Positions 27,194 to 34,016 of a DNA stretch of 64,000 nt are shown one piece after another (position 1 is the stretch's first letter; each line of letters begins with the position of its first letter). Both the position numbers and the translations under genes were made by a program. Below the pieces are notes generated by a model, which was given only the letters and a program-made list of their open reading frames with translations, did not search any database and was not told the DNA's origin. Source of the stretch: Methanobacteriota archaeon (lineage in GTDB: Archaea > Thermoplasmatota > Poseidoniia > Poseidoniales > Poseidoniaceae); assembly GCA_004195635.1 (NCBI GenBank), contig PSPT01000001.1, positions 1 to 64,000 on the forward strand, given 5' to 3'.

Positions 27194-27660
27194 CTAAATA
27201 TATTATTGGTTTAAATAAGTAGTTGTAAAAGAGTCAAAAAATTCTAAATTTGTCGAAGAATAATTCCCCTTGAGGTATCATATATTTTGTGGCTTTACCT
27301 TTGCAGTGAGTCGATTAATGACGTTATTCTTACAATCTTCATAATGCCAATAAACTGCAATTCCCGAAAAACCTTCAGTCATTAGCAAATTTTCCACCAA
27401 GCAACTAGAATTACAAATAACAGGTCCCCCACAATTTCTTCATCGGAGTCGAATTCTTCATTTCGTTCAAAAGTAATTACTTCAATATCACGGCCTTTGG
27501 GGTGCAGCACAATGGCTACCCAGCGTGCCCTCGGGCTAGGGCGAGCCGTTTGAAACCAGCATTGCCACTTCGCAATAATTGCCTGTGAGCGGATTAGTGC
27601 ACCAATCCTTTCACAAGTATTGTGCTTTTGAATAACAAATGTTCATGAGTAGTCAGCATC
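27194..27660. other. Intergenic stretch with one possible unlisted small ORF
   Basis: About 500 nt between the divergent SDR gene and gcvPA. The minus strand from 27382 (TAA) is open up to 27642 without an ATG; from an in-frame GTG at 27510 it gives 42 residues (HPKGRDIEVITFERNEEFDS then a hydrophobic end). A GC-rich patch at about 27520-27550 (GCCCTCGGGCTAGGGC) could fold as a short hairpin. The rest is AT-rich and shows nothing I can assign. Confidence 0.3.
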
Positions 27661-27665
27661 CGGTT

Positions 27666-27700
27666 GCACCTGTTCGGTGCGAGCACCGGGTGGTGAGGCC
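27666..27700 (+). promoter_or_regulatory. Overlapping alternative hairpins and strong RBS before gcvPA
   Basis: GCACC-TGTTC-GGTGC (27666-27680) and CGGTG-CGAG-CACCG (27675-27688) share bases and cannot form together. They are followed by GGTGGTGAGG, a strong ribosome site 2-5 nt before the ATG at 27701, which can itself pair with the CACC arms. This is what a small translation switch would look like. It is not a recognisable glycine riboswitch. Confidence 0.4.
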
Positions 27701-29083
27701 ATGACTGACCAATTACCAAATCTTGGTCGCGAAGCAGAAATGCTTAGCGCGATGAATCTAAATTCCATAGATGAGTTATTTGCAGATGTTCCTCTTGAGG
27801 TGCGATACAAGGGAGAATTGCCTCTACCTGAGCCACAATCAGAGGAAGAATTATTGCGCGATGCAAAGCGATTGCTCGGCGCTAATCGCCCGCTCTCAGA
27901 ATCAATTTCATTTCTTGGCGCAGGGCTTTATCGAAATTACGTTCCAGCATTAGTTGGGCAATTGATTCGAAGAGGTGAATTTCTTACTGCTTATACTCCA
28001 TACCAACCCGAAGTGTCTCAGGGAATGTTACAGGCAATGTGGGAATTTCAAACATTAACTTCTGAATTATGTGGTTTGCCAGTGGCTAATATGTCTCTGT
28101 ATGACGGTTCAACTGCTGCTGCTGAAGCCTTAACCTGTGCAGTTAGAGTGCACAATCGCAAGGCAACTCAAAAAGATGTAGTTTATGTTTCAGAATTAAT
28201 ATCTCCCGCAAAAAGAAGTGTTATTTTCAACTACACCCAAGGTGGAGGGATAGAAGTTAGAACTCTCAAACATACCAGTGATGGTTTACTTGATTTGTCC
28301 TCCTTAAGTTTGGCCAAAGGTGCTTGTGGAGTATATGTTGAACAACCTAATCCACTTGGATTATTGGATGGTGGGCTTACTCAAATCAAACAAATAATTG
28401 GCGAAAATACCGCCCTAATTGTAGGAGTTCAGCCAACCAGTTTAGGAGTCGTCGAGGCCCCAGGAAACTATGGCGCAGATATTGTAGTTGGTGAAGGGCA
28501 AGTCTTTGGAACTCCTATGACTGCTGGTGGACCGCTATATGGGATTTTCACATGTACTGAGAAGTATTTACGACAAATGCCAGGACGCATCGTTGGTCGT
28601 ACAATTGACAACAAAGGAGCCGAGGCATACTGTTTGACCCTCTCGACTCGAGAACAACATATTCGCCGTCATCGGGCGACATCCAATATTTGCACAAATG
28701 AGACTCTAATTGCCCTAATGGGTGCGATGCATATGTCACTATTGGGTCCAGATGGGCTCAATCGTTTGGCATTGAGAAACATGGCTTCTTGTCAATTAAC
28801 AAAGCAGAAAATTGCTGAGTTGACTTCTGTTGCAATTCCTCATATTCATGGTCATCATTACAATGAGTTCGTAGTCGAATTACCCGGGTCTGCTGCAGAT
28901 TGTTTGTCCTATTTAGATACGAAAGGGATAATCGGTGGTTTTGATTTATCCGGTTGGTATCCTGAGCGAAAAAATTGGTTATTAATAACAGCAACTGATC
29001 AAAATACTTCTGCCGAAGTAGAGTTATTAGTCGCTCATTTAGCTGCGTGGTCAAGTGCCAAAATACAGGGGTTGAGTGCATGA
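27701..29083 (+). CDS. gcvPA: Glycine dehydrogenase (decarboxylating) subunit 1
   Basis: A 460-residue N-terminal half of glycine decarboxylase (P protein) in the two-subunit form. With subunit 2 it decarboxylates glycine and loads aminomethyl on the H-protein lipoyl arm. Recognised by SISFLGAGLYRNYVPALVG, the hallmark YTPYQPEVSQGMLQAMWEFQ, MSLYDGSTAAAEA and the late GRTIDNKGAEAYCLTLSTRE with REQHIRRHRATSNICTNE. The track start at 27677 is a GTG; the ATG at 27701 follows the GGTGGTGAGG ribosome site. The stop overlaps the gcvPB start (ATGA), so the two subunits are translationally coupled. The PLP lysine is in subunit 2, as expected. Confidence 0.93.
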   Translation: MTDQLPNLGREAEMLSAMNLNSIDELFADVPLEVRYKGELPLPEPQSEEELLRDAKRLLGANRPLSESISFLGAGLYRNYVPALVGQLIRRGEFLTAYTPYQPEVSQGMLQAMWEFQTLTSELCGLPVANMSLYDGSTAAAEALTCAVRVHNRKATQKDVVYVSELISPAKRSVIFNYTQGGGIEVRTLKHTSDGLLDLSSLSLAKGACGVYVEQPNPLGLLDGGLTQIKQIIGENTALIVGVQPTSLGVVEAPGNYGADIVVGEGQVFGTPMTAGGPLYGIFTCTEKYLRQMPGRIVGRTIDNKGAEAYCLTLSTREQHIRRHRATSNICTNETLIALMGAMHMSLLGPDGLNRLALRNMASCQLTKQKIAELTSVAIPHIHGHHYNEFVVELPGSAADCLSYLDTKGIIGGFDLSGWYPERKNWLLITATDQNTSAEVELLVAHLAAWSSAKIQGLSA

Positions 29084-30573
29084 GTCACTTATTTGATTCA
29101 CATGGAGCTGCTGGTTCGGGCTGGAGTCAACCGGAGCCACTTCTTCCGGAATCAAGGATATCTTTGCCAGCAAATCTCATTCGTCGCAAAATGCCACAAT
29201 GGCCTAGGATCTCAGAATCTGAAGTTGTTCGCCATTTCACTTGGCTGAGTACAAGAAATTTTGGCATAGATACTGGTTTTTATCCACTTGGGTCTTGTAC
29301 AATGAAACATAATCCAAGAGTAAATGAAACAATTGCCGACATTTCAGGAATCGCCGAAATCCACCCGATGCAACCTGAGCATCACATCCAAGGCATGATG
29401 GCTATTTTCAGTGAAATGCAGAAAATGCTTTCAATATGTGCCGGCATGGACGAAGTTACTTTGCAACCTGTTGCTGGTGCCCAAGGTGAATTTGCTGCTA
29501 TGCGTTGTATTCAAGAATACCACCGCGCAAATGGAGATGAAATGCGGGACAAAGTCATCGTCCCTGATTCTGCTCACGGCACAAATCCAGCAAGTGCCGT
29601 AATGGCTGGTTATCAAATCGTTGAAATACCAAGTGGCCCAGGTGGCTTCTTAGATTTAGAAGTGCTACGTTCAGTTGTTGGTGATGATACGGCTGCAATG
29701 ATGATAACTAATCCAAATACACTTGGAATCTTTGAACCTGAAATTACGGAGGCAGCCGAAATTGTTCATGCCGCTGGAGGGCAAATGTACTATGATGGAG
29801 CAAATTTCAATGCAATTCTTGGAAAAGCAAATCCAGGCTTGATGGGCTTTGATGCAGTTCATTACAACCTTCACAAGACCTTTGCCCAACCCCATGGAGG
29901 TGGAGGTCCGGGTTCTGGCCCAATTGGCGTCAAGTCTCATCTTGCAGAGTTCCTCCCCGGGCCGATAGTAAAGCGAAGACCTTTGGTTGAAGGTGATATT
30001 ACCGAGGCATCTGACGAATGGTGGTTCAGTTGGTATGAGCCTAAGAATAGTATCGGCAAGGTACATCAATGGCATGGAAATGCCGGTGCAGTAATTCGAT
30101 CTTGGGCTTTTTACAGGCGTTATGGACGCACCCTGAAGCAAATGAGTGAGCATGCAGTCCTCAACTCCAATTACCTACGCCACCGCATCCATCAACTTGC
30201 AAGTGAAGCGGGAATTGGTTCAATGATAGTTGATGGTTCTTCAGCAAAATTTGTGAAACATGAGTTCACCCTTTCTCTCTCCCCTCTAAAAGAGGCAACA
30301 GGCATTAGTGCATTGGATATTGCAAAGGGTTTGTTAGATCAAGGATATATGGCTCCGACAATATATTTCCCTCTAGTTGTGCCTGAATGTATGATGGTAG
30401 AACCAACCGAAACTGAATCAATAGAAACACTTGATAAATTTGCTGAAAACTTTGTGAAAGTATTGCAAGAAAGCCCAGAAGTTCTGCATGCAGCACCTGT
30501 TTCAACTCCCGTTGGGCGCGTCGATGAGGTTCATGCAGCACGAAATCTTACACTACGGCACCCAATGGAGTAA
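29080..30573 (+). CDS. gcvPB: Glycine dehydrogenase (decarboxylating) subunit 2
   Basis: A 497-residue C-terminal half of the P protein that holds the cofactor. Landmarks are YPLGSCTMKHNPRVNE, MHPMQPEHHIQG-like IHPMQPEHHIQGMMAIFSEM, QPVAGAQGEFAA, the PDSAHGTNPASA phosphate-site loop, MYYDGANFNAILG with the pyridine-contact aspartate, and the Schiff-base lysine in VHYNLHKTFAQPHGGGGPG. It starts at ATG 29080 within ATGA shared with gcvPA; the track start at 29047 runs into the upstream gene. H protein and dihydrolipoamide dehydrogenase are not in this window, and gcvT is about 5 kb upstream. Confidence 0.94.
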   Translation: MSHLFDSHGAAGSGWSQPEPLLPESRISLPANLIRRKMPQWPRISESEVVRHFTWLSTRNFGIDTGFYPLGSCTMKHNPRVNETIADISGIAEIHPMQPEHHIQGMMAIFSEMQKMLSICAGMDEVTLQPVAGAQGEFAAMRCIQEYHRANGDEMRDKVIVPDSAHGTNPASAVMAGYQIVEIPSGPGGFLDLEVLRSVVGDDTAAMMITNPNTLGIFEPEITEAAEIVHAAGGQMYYDGANFNAILGKANPGLMGFDAVHYNLHKTFAQPHGGGGPGSGPIGVKSHLAEFLPGPIVKRRPLVEGDITEASDEWWFSWYEPKNSIGKVHQWHGNAGAVIRSWAFYRRYGRTLKQMSEHAVLNSNYLRHRIHQLASEAGIGSMIVDGSSAKFVKHEFTLSLSPLKEATGISALDIAKGLLDQGYMAPTIYFPLVVPECMMVEPTETESIETLDKFAENFVKVLQESPEVLHAAPVSTPVGRVDEVHAARNLTLRHPME

Positions 30574-30703
30574 ATTCCATTGATGCAAATAGCAGAGCCC
30601 AAATTAGTAAAGGTTGTTGTATTTTCCCTTCAAAGATTCTGTGTGTCAAGTAAAGCCATTGCCGCATTTCCTTGCAAAAAAATTGAACTTGATGTTAAGA
30701 ATC

Positions 30704-31642
30704 ATGGGTGATTATCAAGGCCTTAGTCCGCCACGGCCTGCTATGGTCGGTGGTCCTAGTGTGGGGGGTAGATCGCCCGGTCATTTTCTTAATGGCGAAG
30801 TGAAATGGTGGGTTCCACCCGCAGGAAAACCATTTTCAAAAGAGCGCAAAGAAGAAGATCCGAATGACTACCTTGGCCGCAAGAAGCGCATTTTAGATGC
30901 AATTGCCGCAAGAGAAATGGCGGTGCCAGATGGATGTCAGCATTGGAGGAGACAACGCCTTCGTCCACTAGCAATCAGCATGCTTTTACCAACTTCATAT
31001 TCACTTTTTTTCGTAGCCTTAGGTGGAATGTTGACAATATTTTCTTTTATTGGTACGACTCCTCCCCAATACGGTGTCTATTCGTGTTATTTTGCCGCAG
31101 CACTGTTATCAATTGTCTGGCTTCTTGTTCTTAACAAACGCATGGAAGGAGTTCATCCGAATGCATTTACCTTGCCATTTGCAATTTTACTCGTCGCATC
31201 AATGTGTACCTCAGTAATAATTGCCCTTGCATCTACAGAGGCAAATCTTCTTTTCATTGCTCCAACCGCATCTGCCATATTGCTTTTCACATATTATTTG
31301 CTGTTTGTTATTGTGCTTGAAGGAGGGCCGATTCAAGGCGCTCGTTGGTTATTACCCATTGAAGGTAGCAAGAATAAATTGCTTTGGAAAAATGAAGTTA
31401 TTCGTCGGACTTCATTATCAAAAGGCCCAGTCGTTACAGTAGAAGGAATGCTTTTCCACGGGCAAAAATTCATTTCACTTTCATATCAGCCAAGACCTTT
31501 TTTACCGCGTAAAGACCCGTTTTCTATTGATACTTCAGAGAATGTTAAGTCGCATATTACTGCCATAATGCACAGTTATTTACCGATTTGTTGTGAGTGG
31601 CCCAAATGGGCTGAGCCAATAATTAGTACCGAAGAAGAGTAG
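30704..31642 (+). CDS. Uncharacterised four-helix membrane protein
   Basis: I do not recognise this protein of about 312 residues. From the ATG at 30704 (MGDYQGLSPPRPAMVGG) there is a Gly/Pro-rich soluble N-terminus of about 90 residues, then a basic segment (HWRRQRLRP). Four hydrophobic helices follow (ISMLLPTSYSLFFVALGGML, YSCYFAAALLSIVWLLVL, FTLPFAILLVASMCTSVIIA, LLFIAPTASAILLFTYYLLF), and a soluble C-terminus of about 110 residues ends in an acidic EEE. The track's earlier start (30614) adds a stretch with no ribosome site. It lies between gcvPB and the purE-guaAb group on the same strand. Confidence 0.6.
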   Translation: MGDYQGLSPPRPAMVGGPSVGGRSPGHFLNGEVKWWVPPAGKPFSKERKEEDPNDYLGRKKRILDAIAAREMAVPDGCQHWRRQRLRPLAISMLLPTSYSLFFVALGGMLTIFSFIGTTPPQYGVYSCYFAAALLSIVWLLVLNKRMEGVHPNAFTLPFAILLVASMCTSVIIALASTEANLLFIAPTASAILLFTYYLLFVIVLEGGPIQGARWLLPIEGSKNKLLWKNEVIRRTSLSKGPVVTVEGMLFHGQKFISLSYQPRPFLPRKDPFSIDTSENVKSHITAIMHSYLPICCEWPKWAEPIISTEEE

Positions 31643-31739
31643 TTGTTTACTTTCACTTTCACCTTACCCCCCATAGTAAATACTGTGGTGTCCTTAATGC
31701 CCCAAATGGGATATGCAAGTCAAGAAAATGGTTCTACCA

Positions 31740-32348
31740 ATGAGTCTCGAAGGTCTTATCCAAAAGTGGATATTTTGTCAACAGAGGCGTTTACAAGTCG
31801 AATGGGTACCGCCATATGTAATGTCGCACAGGAAATTACGGGTTTCAGATTTGCAATCAGTCGGTTTCCATGGGCGCAAGAGAATTCATCGCCTTTTCGC
31901 TCTCGATGGCGCACCAACTGGGCCATGGATGGGGAGGGCTATTGGCGCCTGTGCGAGAATGGGGCGTATCGCTCTAGCAACATCTCTCCTTGAATGCTGG
32001 ATTGAAGCATTAGAACCGGATGCTTGGACCGCTGCAAGAGGGCGGCGTATTCTAGAGGTAGAGGTCCAACGCTGCCGCAATGTAATGCATTGGCAGCGCG
32101 AATGGCCGCGCGGAGTATTGCATTTGGAAGACCAACCTTCTTGGATGATAATTCCAATGGTTCGCTACTTTAGGAATCTTAAAGTTAGATCTGACATAGA
32201 AGTTCTTAGCGGAGGTCATCGCCTTCTTCCTGAACGAATGCAATGGTCCTTTCCCGAATCATCAATCACTCCAAAAAAGGTTAGTATTATTGATTGTTCA
32301 GGAGAGTTTGAGGCCTTTACGGATAATATAATTCTCGCGGCAGTTTGA
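31740..32348 (+). CDS. Uncharacterised soluble protein upstream of purE
   Basis: A 202-residue protein I cannot assign. It is rich in Arg and Trp (HGRKRIHRLFALDG, RRILEVEVQRCRNVMHWQRE) with no signal peptide or membrane helix and a compact alpha/beta look. MSLEGLIQ at 31740 is a reasonable start; the track's 31713 is possible. Its frame continues well past the overlapping 116-residue ORF at 31643 and ends 27 nt before the PurE ATG, so it is likely in the purE-guaAb message. A nucleic-acid-binding or regulatory role would fit the basic composition but is not shown. Confidence 0.55.
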   Translation: MSLEGLIQKWIFCQQRRLQVEWVPPYVMSHRKLRVSDLQSVGFHGRKRIHRLFALDGAPTGPWMGRAIGACARMGRIALATSLLECWIEALEPDAWTAARGRRILEVEVQRCRNVMHWQREWPRGVLHLEDQPSWMIIPMVRYFRNLKVRSDIEVLSGGHRLLPERMQWSFPESSITPKKVSIIDCSGEFEAFTDNIILAAV

Positions 32349-32374
32349 TGAACCTGCCTCACTGGGCATTTATC

Positions 32375-32854
32375 ATGCGAGTAACCATACTCATGGGCAG
32401 CGCGTCGGATATGCCGGTAGTAAACAAGTGTACTGCCATTCTAAAAAAATTCAATATTGACTTTCAAGCCCGAGTTGCAAGTGCTCACCGCTCACCTGTT
32501 TTTGTTGAAGAGATTGTTAGGCAGGCCGAGGCCGATGGGTGTCAAGTATTCATCGCTTTTGCAGGTCTTGCCGCTGCACTTCCTGGTGCGGTTGCGGCAT
32601 TGACTACAAAGCCTGTCATTGGAGTTCCAGTTGGAGGCAGAGTCCCTTTCGATAGTTTGCTTTCAATCGCTCAACTCCCTCCGGGCGTCCCTGCAGCAAC
32701 AGTAGGTGTTGACCGCGGCGATAATGGAGGTCAATTGGCGGCTCAAATTCTTGCCCTAAAAGATCCAATTCTCGCTCAAGCATTACTAGATGATAAAATA
32801 GCACAGGTTGAACGCGTAAAGAAGCAAGATGCCGATATTCAGGTGGATCTCTGA
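32375..32854 (+). CDS. purE: PurE-type 5-(carboxyamino)imidazole ribonucleotide mutase / AIR carboxylase
   Basis: A 159-residue purine biosynthesis enzyme. Seen are the phosphate-binding start ILMGSASDMPV, the catalytic SAHRSP loop, FAGLAAALPGAVAALTTKPVIGVP and the SIAQLPPGVPAATVGVDRGDN segment. PurE class I uses N5-CAIR from PurK, while class II carboxylates AIR directly; the loop after SAHR would decide. I lean to neither, since no purK is in the window. The ATG at 32375 gives the normal MRVTILMGSASD start. The stop overlaps the start of guaAb by one base, so purine genes are coupled here. purD is 22 kb away. Confidence 0.9.
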   Translation: MRVTILMGSASDMPVVNKCTAILKKFNIDFQARVASAHRSPVFVEEIVRQAEADGCQVFIAFAGLAAALPGAVAALTTKPVIGVPVGGRVPFDSLLSIAQLPPGVPAATVGVDRGDNGGQLAAQILALKDPILAQALLDDKIAQVERVKKQDADIQVDL

Positions 32855-33801
32855 TGTTCGATGTAAAGCAATTTGTGGATGATGCAGTTGAATCTTTGCG
32901 AGCCACAGTAGACCAAACTGCAATCATCGCTTGCAGCGGAGGTGTTGATAGCACAGTTGCTGCGGCAATCGCAAATATCGCCGTTGGTGACAAACTTCAC
33001 TGTGTATATGTTGACACAGGTCTAATGCGCAAAAATGAAACCGCAGAAATTGAAGCCATGCTAAAGGAAATAGGCGTAAACCTCACGACTGTTTATGCTG
33101 CCGAGAGATTCTTCAAGGCTCTTGCCGGAGCCACTGAGCCCGAAAGAAAGCGTAAAATCATTGGCGAGATGTTTATCCGTGTTTTTGAGGAAGAGCAGGA
33201 AAAAGTTGATGCGAAATATTTGCTACAAGGCACAATCGCCCCCGATTGGATTGAATCCGGAGGCGGTGTCCGCGACACAATAAAATCTCATCATAATGTA
33301 GGTGGCCTGCCAGATGACATGACTCTTGAAATCATTGAGCCACTCCGCGATTTATACAAAGATGAAGTTCGTCAAGTCGGTGCTTATCTAAAAATAGAAT
33401 CTTCTTCACGCCAGCCATTCCCCGGTCCTGGCCTTGCAGTAAGGTGCCTTGGAGATTTAACTCCTGAACGCGTTGAAATTGTCCGTGAAGCATGTCATAT
33501 CGTTGAGGAAGAATTAGAGGCCGCTGCTGCCGAAGGGAAAATGGAATTGCCATGGCAATATTTCGCAGCCCTCCTCCCTGTTCGTTCAGTTGGAGTTCAT
33601 GGTGATGTGAGAGCATATGGCGAGACAATCGTTGTACGAGCAGTTGCAAGCCTTGATGGAATGAGTGCAAGGTATTCCACAATTCCTCATGAGGTGTTAC
33701 AGAAAATCAGTAATCGTATCACTAATAAGGTCAAAGGGGCAGTAAACCGAGTTGTTTATGATATTACTCATAAACCACCAGGTACCATTGAATGGGAATA
33801 A
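32854..33801 (+). CDS. guaAb: GMP synthase subunit B (ATP-pyrophosphatase subunit)
   Basis: A 315-residue synthetase half of GMP synthase in the split archaeal form. It adenylates XMP and accepts ammonia from the glutaminase subunit GuaAa. The PP-loop IIACSGGVDSTVAA binds ATP pyrophosphate; CVYVDTGLMRKNE, LLQGTIAPDWIESGGG, IKSHHNVGGLPDDM, LEPLRDLYKDEVR-like IEPLRDLYKDEVRQVG and RQPFPGPGLAVRCLG are diagnostic, and the chain ends in the dimer tail DITHKPPGTIEWE. GuaAa is not adjacent; it must lie elsewhere. The start overlaps the purE stop by one base. Confidence 0.95.
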   Translation: MFDVKQFVDDAVESLRATVDQTAIIACSGGVDSTVAAAIANIAVGDKLHCVYVDTGLMRKNETAEIEAMLKEIGVNLTTVYAAERFFKALAGATEPERKRKIIGEMFIRVFEEEQEKVDAKYLLQGTIAPDWIESGGGVRDTIKSHHNVGGLPDDMTLEIIEPLRDLYKDEVRQVGAYLKIESSSRQPFPGPGLAVRCLGDLTPERVEIVREACHIVEEELEAAAAEGKMELPWQYFAALLPVRSVGVHGDVRAYGETIVVRAVASLDGMSARYSTIPHEVLQKISNRITNKVKGAVNRVVYDITHKPPGTIEWE

Positions 33802-34016
33802 TTACAAGCAACTTCTAATTGCACTGATGGCTACATTGCAGTAATATTGTAATGCATTGATGTGTGATTGAAATAATCATTGTCAATATATTCAATTCCG
33901 AGGTGCATCCAAGCAATTTCACTCAATTTTCCGCTCTGAAAACCAAGATGCTCGCGAGGGCGCATTCGCACGCGAGAGGGGCAGAATTGAAAGAGGACCG
34001 CCTAGAGGTCAATTCA

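Noticed and set aside
27666-27700. Glycine riboswitch before gcvPA
   Set aside because: The leader is far too short for the known aptamers and lacks their conserved cores; only alternative hairpins are seen.
31643-31993. 116-aa plus-strand ORF
   Set aside because: It overlaps the longer 202-aa frame, which continues to just before purE with better composition; no motif supports the shorter one.
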